Below, in pieces: positions 25,064-32,502 of a stretch of DNA of 64,000 nt. Source of the DNA: Prevotella communis. Lineage in GTDB: Bacteria > Bacteroidota > Bacteroidia > Bacteroidales > Bacteroidaceae. Both the position numbers and the translations under genes were made by a program. Numbering within the stretch: position 1 is the first letter of the stretch; every line of letters begins with the position of its first letter. Location of the stretch: contig NZ_CP091794.1 in NCBI RefSeq assembly GCF_022024175.1, positions 1,488,001-1,552,000 on the forward strand, given 5' to 3'. A model generated the notes under the pieces. The model made no database searches, was not told the DNA's origin, and saw only the letters and a program-made list of their open reading frames with translations.

Positions 25064-25077
25064 ATGGAGAATGGAGA
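25064..25077 (+). repeat. Two-copy heptanucleotide repeat after the cupin gene
   Basis: ATGGAGA occurs twice in tandem starting 5 bases after the stop codon; a short member of the heptad junction class. Confidence 0.55.
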
Positions 25078-25082
25078 AAGAA

Positions 25083-25120
25083 AAATGGACGAAACAACGG
25101 TTGCTTCGTCCATTTATTTT
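25083..25120. terminator. Terminator between cupin gene and galE
   Basis: AAATGGACGAA (25083-25093) pairs perfectly with TTCGTCCATTT (25105-25115), with an inner CAAC/GTTG pairing, followed by ATTTTTAT on the plus strand. The A-rich left flank allows termination of galE as well. Confidence 0.85.
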
Positions 25121-25142
25121 TATGCCAGTTGCTTGACAGGCA

Positions 25143-26183
25143 TTACTGGATACCGTCCTCGCGCAACTTCTGTTGCCAGCGCCATGCGGTCTTGAGCACT
25201 TCCTCTGTAGGAGTCTCGGCCTTCCAGCCCAGCACCTTGTTGGCCTTGTCTACATTGCCCCAAACCTGCTCAATATCGCCTTCGCGACGGGGAGCGTAGG
25301 TCCAGTTGACCTTGACGCCAGTGGCTTTCTCGAAGCCCTCTACAACCTCGAGGGTTGACAGACCCTTACCAGTACCGATGTTGAAGATCTCAACAGCCTC
25401 GCACTCGGGAATGTCGAGCACGCGCTCCATAGCCTTGACGTGGGCCTTAGCCAGGTCTACGACATAGATATAGTCGCGGATACAGGTCTTGTCGGGTGTG
25501 TTGTAGTCGTTACCGAAGATCTTCAGCTGCTGGCGGATGCCCATGGCTGTCTGAGTGACGAAGGGGATGAGGTTCATGGGCACACCGTTAGGCAGTTCGC
25601 CGATGAGGGCAGAGGGGTGTGCGCCAATGGGGTTGAAATAGCGCAGGATGATGCTCTTGATCTTGGCACCACTGTGGATATAGTCCTGGATAATCTCCTC
25701 GTTGATCTGCTTGGTGTTGCCATAAGGCGACATAGCCTTCTGGATAGGTGCATTCTCCGTGACGGGCAGATTCTCCTGTGAGGGCTGACCATAGACGGTG
25801 CAGCTTGAAGAGAAGATGATACCCTTCACGTCGTACTTGGGCATGAGTTCCAGGAGGTTGATGAGCGAGGTGAGGTTGTTACGATAATAGAGCAGGGGTT
25901 TCTCTACGCTCTCGCCAACGGCCTTAGAGGCGGCGAAATGGATGATACCCTCAATCTTAGGATATTTCTTGAATACGTTCTCGAGGGCTTCGAAATCACA
26001 GCAGTCCACCTTCTCGAAAGCGGGGCGGATGCCGGTGATCTTCTCGATACCGTCGATAACATTGGCGTTAGAGTTGGACAAATTGTCGATAATTACTACT
26101 TCGTAGCCTGCCTGCTGCAGTTCTACGGTTGTGTGGCTTCCAATAAAACCTGTACCACCAGTCACTAGGATCGTCTGTTTCAT
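25143..26183 (-). CDS. galE: UDP-glucose 4-epimerase
   Basis: This is a 346-residue extended short-chain dehydrogenase. It has the NAD motif VTGGTGFIGSHT, the IDNLSNS loop, the catalytic Ser/Thr segment FSSSCTVYGQP and the YxxxK pair in SPYGNTK, all as in GalE. It interconverts UDP-glucose and UDP-galactose in the cytosol, feeding the Leloir pathway and surface polysaccharide synthesis. A TACCTTTG -7 element lies on the minus strand at 26210-26217. The rnf terminator separates it from rnfA. Confidence 0.96.
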   Translation of the reverse strand: MKQTILVTGGTGFIGSHTTVELQQAGYEVVIIDNLSNSNANVIDGIEKITGIRPAFEKVDCCDFEALENVFKKYPKIEGIIHFAASKAVGESVEKPLLYYRNNLTSLINLLELMPKYDVKGIIFSSSCTVYGQPSQENLPVTENAPIQKAMSPYGNTKQINEEIIQDYIHSGAKIKSIILRYFNPIGAHPSALIGELPNGVPMNLIPFVTQTAMGIRQQLKIFGNDYNTPDKTCIRDYIYVVDLAKAHVKAMERVLDIPECEAVEIFNIGTGKGLSTLEVVEGFEKATGVKVNWTYAPRREGDIEQVWGNVDKANKVLGWKAETPTEEVLKTAWRWQQKLREDGIQ

Positions 26184-26236
26184 AACAATAGTTTTGCGAT
26201 TTTGAGTTGCAAAGGTAAGAATAAAATATGAAAAGT

Positions 26237-26298
26237 GAAGAGTGAAAAGGGGAAAAATTTGCTACTGCAGCGAAATTTTTTCCGACTTTTCACGCTTC
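26237..26298 (-). terminator. Terminator of the rnf operon
   Basis: GAAG-GTGAAAAG (26237-26249) pairs with CTTTTCAC-CTTC (26286-26298) with one mismatch, with further A/T pairing towards the loop. It lies directly after rnfA on the minus strand. Confidence 0.75.
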
Positions 26299-26305
26299 AG
26301 TACAA

Positions 26306-26908
26306 TCAATTCAGTCCAAAGAGGGCACGCAGACCGTTGTCAACGCCCGAGAATCCCATGAAGGCGAGGCTCAGCAGACCGGCAGAAACCAGCACGATAG
26401 CCATGCCGCGCATGCCCTTGGGCACATTGGTGAGCTCCAGCTGTTCGCGCATGCCAGCAAAGACGGTGAGGGCAAGTCCGAAGCCGATAGCCGTAGAGAG
26501 GGCATAGACGACCGATTGCCCCAGGTTCATCTCTTTCTGGATGACGAGGATAGCCACACCCAGCACGGCACAGTTGGTGGTGATGAGCGGGAGGAAGATG
26601 CCCAGCGCCTGATAGAGGGCGGGTGATACCTTTTTGAGGATAATCTCGACCATCTGGACGAGTGAGGCGATAACCAGGATGAAGGCTATGGTCTGCAGAT
26701 ACTCCAGTCCGGCAGGTACGAGGACGTAGGTCTGGACGAGCCAGGTGACGAGCGTGGCCAGCACCATGACGAAGGCTACGGCAGCCGACATGCCCAGCGA
26801 GGTGTCAATCTTTTTTGATACGCCGAGGAAGGGACAGATACCCAGGAACTGCGCCAACACGATATTGTTGACGAAGATGGCGCTGATGAAAATCAATATA
26901 TATTCCAT
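26306..26908 (-). CDS. rnfA: Rnf complex integral membrane subunit A
   Basis: The 200-residue protein has six membrane segments, with the conserved NNIVLAQFLGICPFLGVS in the first and ITTNCAVLGVAIL with its conserved Cys in the fourth. RnfA and RnfE are homologous with opposite topology; together they bind an intramembrane [2Fe-2S] centre through such cysteines. It is the last gene of the operon, followed by a terminator. Confidence 0.96.
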   Translation of the reverse strand: MEYILIFISAIFVNNIVLAQFLGICPFLGVSKKIDTSLGMSAAVAFVMVLATLVTWLVQTYVLVPAGLEYLQTIAFILVIASLVQMVEIILKKVSPALYQALGIFLPLITTNCAVLGVAILVIQKEMNLGQSVVYALSTAIGFGLALTVFAGMREQLELTNVPKGMRGMAIVLVSAGLLSLAFMGFSGVDNGLRALFGLN

Positions 26909-26927
26909 AATCTAATGTCTTAACTTC

Positions 26928-27509
26928 TTAACTCCTGAATTTGTTCACAATCGCAATGAGATAACCCAGCGTGATAAAGGCTCCGGGAGCCAGTACGAAG
27001 AGCAGGATGTTGTAGTTCTCGGGGATGAAGGCGAAGCCGAAGATGGCGCCAGAACCCAGAATCTCGCGGACGATACCCAGCAGGGTGAGACCGAGGGTGA
27101 AGCCAAGTCCGATGCCGATGCCGTCGAAGAGAGAGGCAAGGGGCGAGTTCTTGGCAGCAAAAGCCTCTGCACGTCCCAGGATGATACAGTTGACCACAAT
27201 CAGCGGGATGAAGAGTCCCAGCGACTTGTCGATATCAGGCAGATAGGCCTTGATGAGCATCTGGAGCAGGGTGACGAAGGCTGCGATAACCACGATGAAC
27301 ACGGGGATGCGCACCTTGTCTGGCGTGATACTCTTGATGCATGAAATCACTACATTGGTGCAGATGAGCACTGCCATCGTGGCCAGTCCCATTGCCAGTC
27401 CGTTGGAGGCCGATGTGGTGGTGGCCAGCGTAGGACACATACCAAGCATCAGGACAAACGTGGGGTTGTCCTTGATGATGCCGTTTTTGATGATATTTAT
27501 ATAGTTCAT
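26928..27509 (-). CDS. rnfE: Rnf complex integral membrane subunit E
   Basis: The start at ATG 27507-27509 gives 193 residues. The N-terminal KNGIIKDNPTFVLMLGMCPTLA and VVNCIILGRAEAFA are the RnfE hallmarks, each carrying a conserved Cys. There are six membrane segments. It is a subunit of the ferredoxin:NAD+ oxidoreductase that pumps Na+ or H+. The ATG is immediately preceded by five heptanucleotide repeats that overlap the end of rnfG. Confidence 0.96.
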   Translation of the reverse strand: MNYINIIKNGIIKDNPTFVLMLGMCPTLATTTSASNGLAMGLATMAVLICTNVVISCIKSITPDKVRIPVFIVVIAAFVTLLQMLIKAYLPDIDKSLGLFIPLIVVNCIILGRAEAFAAKNSPLASLFDGIGIGLGFTLGLTLLGIVREILGSGAIFGFAFIPENYNILLFVLAPGAFITLGYLIAIVNKFRS

Positions 27510-27510
27510 A

Positions 27511-27545
27511 ATTCTCAATTGTCAATTGTCAATTATCAATTCTCA
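27511..27545 (-). repeat. Five tandem heptanucleotide repeats at rnfG/rnfE junction
   Basis: Five ATTNTCA units (plus strand) fill the junction; the rnfG stop codon lies inside the fourth and the rnfE ATG directly abuts the first. Because the period is 7, TGA triplets fall in all three frames. Confidence 0.9.
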
Positions 27546-28159
27546 ATTTGCTCCGTAGCTCCTGTTTCGCCGTCGGCCTGTGGCTTCATATAGGCATTAT
27601 AGGCATTGTTGACAGCCTTCAGAAAGGCACGACTGGTAATGGTAGAGGCGGTAATGGCATCTACCTGTCCGCCATCCTTGGATACCACGAGGGGCTCGGC
27701 AGGTGTCAGACCTATGATGCTGCCCTTGCCGTCGGCCTGAAACCATTTGTCGGCCTTGGCACCCAGTCCTGGCGTCTCAGCATGCTCCAAGAGGGTATAA
27801 CCCAGAATCATGCCGTCGGGATTGAATCCTACGAGGACGCGCAACTTGCCGCCGAAGCCGTCGGTAGTGCTCTCAACGGCAGCACCGAGGTTCTGCTTGT
27901 CGGCATTCTGGGTGTGATAGACGACGAAAGTCAGTTCCTTGCCTTTATTATCTGGTTGCTTCACGGTGTCGGTGCTGGTGACGGTTAACTCATCACATTG
28001 CATCACGGCCTTGATACCGTCGGCCAGCGCTTTCTCCTTCTGGTCGGCAATAGGACCGCTGGTCGCGCTATTGACCCATGCGAGGATGGCACCCATGATG
28101 ACGGCCACGCCGGTGAGTACCAGCACCATATTCAGTAATGATGATTCAAGCTTCTTCAT
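27536..28159 (-). CDS. rnfG: Rnf complex FMN-binding subunit G
   Basis: The start at ATG 28157-28159 gives 207 residues: one N-terminal membrane anchor, then a periplasmic FMN-binding domain. The motif VDAITASTITSRAF matches the covalent flavinylation site in which a Thr after the acidic residue carries FMN. RnfG relays electrons between RnfD and the rest of the complex. It overlaps the heptad repeat at its 3' end. Confidence 0.93.
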   Translation of the reverse strand: MKKLESSLLNMVLVLTGVAVIMGAILAWVNSATSGPIADQKEKALADGIKAVMQCDELTVTSTDTVKQPDNKGKELTFVVYHTQNADKQNLGAAVESTTDGFGGKLRVLVGFNPDGMILGYTLLEHAETPGLGAKADKWFQADGKGSIIGLTPAEPLVVSKDGGQVDAITASTITSRAFLKAVNNAYNAYMKPQADGETGATEQIEN

Positions 28160-28172
28160 AATCTTTACCTTT

Positions 28173-29177
28173 TTACTTTTTGGCCGGCTCTTCACCGAAG
28201 CGCTTGGGTTTCACATAATTATTGATGAGCGGTGTGAACGCGTTCATAATCAGGATAGCGAACGACATACCCTCAGGATAAGCACCCCAGTTGCGGATGA
28301 TGATGGTGAGCAGACCAATGCATACACCGTAGATAATCTGACCTTTGGGTGTCATGGGCGAGGTGACATAGTCGGTAGCCATGAAGATGGCACCCAACAG
28401 CAGACCGCCGCTCAGAATCACCGTGGTAGGATCGGCATAGATGGGGTTGATGAGGTGCATGATGGCGCTGAACACAAACACGGTGCCGATGATGCTCACG
28501 GGGATATGCCAGGTGATAATCTTACGCCAGAGCATGAAGAGGAGTCCGGCAATCAGGGCCAGACCGCAGATCTCACCAATAGTACCTGCACCACCACCAA
28601 TGGAATAGTCGCCCAGCAGCAGGCTGAACGCATCAGGCAGCTGGTTGAGCACGTTGGCATCACCATTCTGGATAGCCTGCTTCATCACAGCCAGCGGCGT
28701 GGCACCTGTAGCGGCGTCGGTATATTCCAGCAGATGGCCGGGCTTGGGCCAACTGGTCATCTGGGCAGGGAAGGCCACCAGCAGCACGCAGCGCCCCACC
28801 AATGCGGGATTGAAGATATTGTTGCCCAGTCCGCCAAAGGTCATCTTGCCCACGCCGATAGCGAAGAGGGCACCGATGACGATGATCCAGATGGGGAGGT
28901 TTGAGGGCAGATTCATGCCCAGAAGAAGACCCGTGAGGGCAGCCGAGCCGTCGAGGATGGTATTCTCCTGGCGGCCGAGGATAAACTTATTGATAGCCCA
29001 CTCGAAGAGCACACAGGCCAATACGCTTGTGAGGCACACGATGGCTGAGCCGATGCCGAAATAGAAGAACGAGACGAGCAGCGCAGGAATCAGGGCAATG
29101 ATAACCCCGTACATGTTGCGCTCTACAGAGTCCGTTCCGTGGGCATGTGGCGAAAGTGATACAATTAACTTTGACAT
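28173..29177 (-). CDS. rnfD: Rnf complex membrane subunit D
   Basis: The 334-residue protein has about ten membrane segments. The LEYTDAATGATPLAVM segment contains the TGATPL flavinylation motif of RnfD/NqrB, and NNIFNPALVGR and GGLLLGAIFMATDYVTSP are conserved. It carries covalent FMN and riboflavin and belongs to the ion-translocating core. Its ATG forms part of a heptanucleotide repeat array that fills the rnfC-rnfD gap. Confidence 0.96.
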   Translation of the reverse strand: MSKLIVSLSPHAHGTDSVERNMYGVIIALIPALLVSFFYFGIGSAIVCLTSVLACVLFEWAINKFILGRQENTILDGSAALTGLLLGMNLPSNLPIWIIVIGALFAIGVGKMTFGGLGNNIFNPALVGRCVLLVAFPAQMTSWPKPGHLLEYTDAATGATPLAVMKQAIQNGDANVLNQLPDAFSLLLGDYSIGGGAGTIGEICGLALIAGLLFMLWRKIITWHIPVSIIGTVFVFSAIMHLINPIYADPTTVILSGGLLLGAIFMATDYVTSPMTPKGQIIYGVCIGLLTIIIRNWGAYPEGMSFAILIMNAFTPLINNYVKPKRFGEEPAKK

Positions 29178-29202
29178 TAAACGTTAAACATTAAAGATTA
29201 AA
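29175..29202 (-). repeat. Four tandem heptanucleotide repeats containing the rnfD start codon
   Basis: Four units of the form nnTTAAA (plus strand) run from the rnfD ATG (29175-29177) to just before the rnfC stop codon (29208-29210). Confidence 0.85.
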
Positions 29203-29207
29203 CATTT

Positions 29208-30575
29208 TTATTTCTTTGCAGCACGACTGCGGATGATGCCCATCACGGTCTGCTTGCCCTGACGGATATTGTCGAGCAGCGGACGGTGGGCAGGACAGGT
29301 GAACTGACACGAGCCACACTCGATACAACTGGTGATGTCCTCGCTCTCGGCGCGCTCCCAGTTCTTGAAGGCTGAGAGCTTGGCCAGCAGATAAGGCTCC
29401 AGGCCCATAGGACAGGCGCCCACGCACTTGGCACAGCGGATACAGGGCTGAGGCTCCTTGCGACGGGCATCATCGCCAGAGAGAATTGTCACGGAGTTGG
29501 TACCCTTGCAGATGGGTACTTCGGTAGAGGTGAGGGCCTTGCCCATCATAGGACCGCCGGCGAGGAGCTTGTTGTCGCCCTCGGGCATGCCGCCACAGAG
29601 GTCTATCAGCGTCTGCATGGGGGTACCCATACGAACGAGGTAGTTGCCTGGATTCTGGAGGCGCTTACCGGTAACGGTGGTATAGCGTTCGAAGAGAGGC
29701 TTATGTTTCATAACTGCCTGATAAACAGCGAAGGCAGTACCTACATTCTGAACTATTGCTCCAACGTTGACAGGGATGGCTGGAGGAGCCGGAACCTGAC
29801 GGTTGATAACGGCATCGACCAGTTGCTTCTCACCGCCCTGAGGGTAGCGCTGGGCCAGGGGAACCACCTCAACCTGGTATTCCGAGGTGGCGAACGCTTC
29901 GGCACACTTTTTGGTGAGGAGGTCGATGGCGGCAGGCTTATTGGTCTCGATGCCGATATAGCCCTTTGTCACCTTCGCACCCTTCATCAGCAGTTCCAGA
30001 CCCACGAGAATCTCGTCGGCATGTTCCATCATCAGACGGTAGTCGGCTGTGATATAGGGCTCGCACTCTACGGCGTTGATAATCACGCACTCAGCCTTGG
30101 CCGTAGGGGGAGGGGTCAGTTTGATGAACGTGGGGAAACAGGCACCGCCCATACCGACGACACCAGCCGTCTTGATGCGTGTCACAATCTCCTCGGGCGT
30201 CAGTTCGGGATGATCCTTCACCAGTTCCAGCGTCTCGCTGCGGTCGATGCTCTCTTCCCATTCGTCGCCTTCCACATCAATGATAATCACGGGTTTGCGA
30301 TAGCCGGTAGCGTCGATAGCGGTATCAATCTTGGCCACTGTACCACTCACGGACGAGTGGATGGGTGCTGATACAAAGCCGCCGGCCTCGGCCAGCAGGG
30401 TGCCCACCTTGACCTTGTCGCCCTTCTGGACCACAGGCGTAGCAGGTGCACCGATATGCTGTGAGAGTGGGAAAATGGCCTGTTTGGGCAGCGGAGCCAC
30501 CTGTGTGGCCACCTCGTGGGTCAACTTGTTTTCCTCGGGGTGAATACCACCTATGCTAAATGTCTTAATCTTCAT
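29208..30575 (-). CDS. rnfC: Rnf complex NADH-binding iron-sulfur subunit C
   Basis: The 455-residue peripheral subunit has an N-terminal barrel, the NADH/FMN domain (GVVGMGGACFPTFIKL) and two C-terminal [4Fe-4S] motifs, CIRCAKCVGACP and CIECGSCQFTCP. It oxidises or reduces NAD(H) on the cytosolic face. Its ATG overlaps the rnfB stop by four bases (ATGA), so translation is probably coupled. Confidence 0.96.
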   Translation of the reverse strand: MKIKTFSIGGIHPEENKLTHEVATQVAPLPKQAIFPLSQHIGAPATPVVQKGDKVKVGTLLAEAGGFVSAPIHSSVSGTVAKIDTAIDATGYRKPVIIIDVEGDEWEESIDRSETLELVKDHPELTPEEIVTRIKTAGVVGMGGACFPTFIKLTPPPTAKAECVIINAVECEPYITADYRLMMEHADEILVGLELLMKGAKVTKGYIGIETNKPAAIDLLTKKCAEAFATSEYQVEVVPLAQRYPQGGEKQLVDAVINRQVPAPPAIPVNVGAIVQNVGTAFAVYQAVMKHKPLFERYTTVTGKRLQNPGNYLVRMGTPMQTLIDLCGGMPEGDNKLLAGGPMMGKALTSTEVPICKGTNSVTILSGDDARRKEPQPCIRCAKCVGACPMGLEPYLLAKLSAFKNWERAESEDITSCIECGSCQFTCPAHRPLLDNIRQGKQTVMGIIRSRAAKK

Positions 30576-31444
30576 GCTTGAGCCTCCTTTTCTTCTTTAA
30601 CATTTTCTACGGGTTTAGGAGCGGGGAAGTTGACAGCGTGGATGGCCTGCTTCGGACAAACGGCGACGCACTTCCTGCAAAGACGACATTTGCTGAAGTC
30701 GATATAGGCCAGGTTGTTGGCCACGGTGATAGCGCCAAACGGACACTCCTTCTCACACTTGCCGCAACCGATACAAGCGGCCTTACAAGCCTTCATGGCC
30801 ACGGCACCCTTGTCCTTGTTGACACACGACACAAACACGCGACGGCCCTTGATGCCCTTCTTGCGGAGCTCGATGATGCCGCGCGGACAAGCCTTCGTAC
30901 AGGCACCGCAGGCGGTACACTTATCCTCGTCAACCTCGGGCAGACCCGTCTCGGGATTCAGGTGGATGGCGTCAAACTGACAAGCAGCGACACAGTCGCC
31001 ACATCCCAGACAACCAAAGCCGCAGGCCGTCTCGCCGGCACCGCAGGCATTCATGGCCGCACAGGTGCGCAGACCGGCATATTCGGCTATTTTGGGACGA
31101 TTCTCGCAGGTGCCGTTACATCTGACAACGGCTACCTTTGGCTCGCCATTCGCAATGGCCATACCAAGAAGGTCGGCCACCTGACCCATCACGTCGGCAC
31201 CACCAACAGGACAGTTCAGTCCGTCGATGCTCCCGCTGTCGGCACCTTTTACCAAGGCGTCGGCCATTCCGCCACAACCGGCGAAACCACATCCGCCGCA
31301 GTTGGCACCAGGCAACACCTCGTTGACCTGCGCAATGCGGGGATCATCGAAGACAGCAAACTTCTTGGAACAGACGAACAGCACGATGGCTGCGATGAGT
31401 CCGATGCTTCCAAGTACAATGACTGCAATCAAGATAAAATCCAT
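30572..31444 (-). CDS. rnfB: Rnf complex ferredoxin-like subunit B
   Basis: The 290-residue protein has an N-terminal membrane anchor, the CGGCGFAGCGG cluster of the RnfB/ArsA-type Fe-S domain, and several CxxCxxCxxxCP motifs (CLGCGDCVAACQ, CTACGACTKACP, CIGCGKCEKECP, CRLCRKCVAVCP). It receives electrons from reduced ferredoxin. The C-terminus ends in a charged Lys/Glu tail. It lies after rseC in the operon and overlaps rnfC. Confidence 0.97.
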   Translation of the reverse strand: MDFILIAVIVLGSIGLIAAIVLFVCSKKFAVFDDPRIAQVNEVLPGANCGGCGFAGCGGMADALVKGADSGSIDGLNCPVGGADVMGQVADLLGMAIANGEPKVAVVRCNGTCENRPKIAEYAGLRTCAAMNACGAGETACGFGCLGCGDCVAACQFDAIHLNPETGLPEVDEDKCTACGACTKACPRGIIELRKKGIKGRRVFVSCVNKDKGAVAMKACKAACIGCGKCEKECPFGAITVANNLAYIDFSKCRLCRKCVAVCPKQAIHAVNFPAPKPVENVKEEKEAQA

Positions 31445-31505
31445 AATAGTTATTTGTTTTATTTTGTTTTGTTAGTTTGTCTATTGTAGTAGGGGAATAT
31501 CTGTC

Positions 31506-31922
31506 TCAGACATCCTCGATGAAGAACGCAATGTTGTCGGCGATACGTTGTCGGAAGATCCATAGTCCTATATAATAAGGTATGAGTGCCCCAAGGGCTG
31601 CCAATGCCGTGATGCCTTCGTTGACACCGGCTGCAAACAGGACTCCTGTCACCAGCAGAAGCAGTAATAGCGGTAAGCCGAATCCGAGTAAAAGTGCTTT
31701 TCCTACCGAATGGCTTGAAGTGCCTACTATCACAGCGTCACCGACCTTGAGATGATGTTGCCTGTAATGAAATACATCAACAATCTTCTCCTTCGATTCC
31801 GAGGCGCTACAGTGAGATGCTACCTTGCAAGCGCTGCATGCAGAATGCTGTAGGATTCTGACGCGAATATGCTCGCCATCGACTGATTCTACTGTGCCTT
31901 CATGACGTATTGAGTTCTCCAT
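31506..31922 (-). CDS. rseC: RseC/MucC family (SoxR-reducing system) membrane protein
   Basis: The start at ATG 31920-31922 gives 138 residues. The N-terminus carries HSACSACKVASHCSAS, the Cys cluster of RseC/MucC proteins, followed by two membrane segments (LLLGFGLPLLLLLLVTGVLF and the ALGALIPYYIGLWIF region). In E. coli RseC works with the Rsx (Rnf) complex to reduce SoxR; in Bacteroidales it is a regular first gene of the rnf operon. A good promoter ends only a few bases before the ATG, so the transcript is nearly leaderless. Confidence 0.88.
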   Translation of the reverse strand: MENSIRHEGTVESVDGEHIRVRILQHSACSACKVASHCSASESKEKIVDVFHYRQHHLKVGDAVIVGTSSHSVGKALLLGFGLPLLLLLLVTGVLFAAGVNEGITALAALGALIPYYIGLWIFRQRIADNIAFFIEDV

Positions 31923-31929
31923 TTGCGTG

Positions 31930-31959
31930 CAAAGATACGAATATTTTGCGAAATCCAAA
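31930..31959 (-). promoter_or_regulatory. Promoter of the rseC-rnfBCDGEA operon
   Basis: On the minus strand TTTG (31956-31959), an 18-base spacer and TATCTTTG (31930-31937) match the Bacteroidetes consensus. The predicted transcript start lies roughly 4 bases before the rseC ATG. Confidence 0.7.
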
Positions 31960-32054
31960 TTAAGAATATCTATTTATTTTTCAAAAAAAATCACATTCGC
32001 TTGCAAATACCAATCTTTTTTGATACTTTTGCAGTATAATTTGAGAAAGTGCAT

Positions 32055-32495
32055 ATGAATTTTAAAGAGCAGACACAGCAGCAACTTGAGCGCGCATTGC
32101 GCAAATTGGCAGAAAAGTTTCCTGCAGAACAGGAAGCTACAATGCTTTCGGATATTCATTTCCGAGTGAGTCAGGATACTGGCGAGGTAACGATCCTTGA
32201 TGATGACGACCGTGAACTGACGCGCTGCGTGGTAGAGGAGTGGATAGACAATAAGGATGACGAGTTCTACGAGTCGATAACACCCGTGATCCGTCACTGC
32301 CTGTCAACTCATTCTCAGTTGGCCGACAACCTGTCTATCCTGAAACCCTATGCTTTCGTGCTGGAGGACGACGACCGTGAAGCCGTTGCGGAACTCTATG
32401 TCGTGGATGGCGATACGGTAATCGTGGATCCTGACCTCATGGAGGGCCTGGACAAAGACTTGGACGACTTTTTGGAGAATCTTCTGAAATCCTAG
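32055..32495 (+). CDS. Conserved hypothetical acidic protein
   Basis: The 146-residue protein starts at ATG 32055 (MNFKEQT); an in-frame ATG two codons earlier is possible. It has a basic amphipathic N-terminal helix (LERALRKLAEKF), a middle domain with DTGEVTILDDDDREL and VVEEWID, and a C-terminus rich in Asp/Leu (LDKDLDDFLENLLKS). No signal or membrane segment is present. I do not recognise a characterised family. TACTTTTG at 32024-32031 with CTTG 20 bases upstream is a plausible promoter. The ClC gene begins 8 bases after its stop, so the two are likely co-transcribed. Confidence 0.75.
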   Translation: MNFKEQTQQQLERALRKLAEKFPAEQEATMLSDIHFRVSQDTGEVTILDDDDRELTRCVVEEWIDNKDDEFYESITPVIRHCLSTHSQLADNLSILKPYAFVLEDDDREAVAELYVVDGDTVIVDPDLMEGLDKDLDDFLENLLKS

Positions 32496-32502
32496 GAGAA
32501 GG

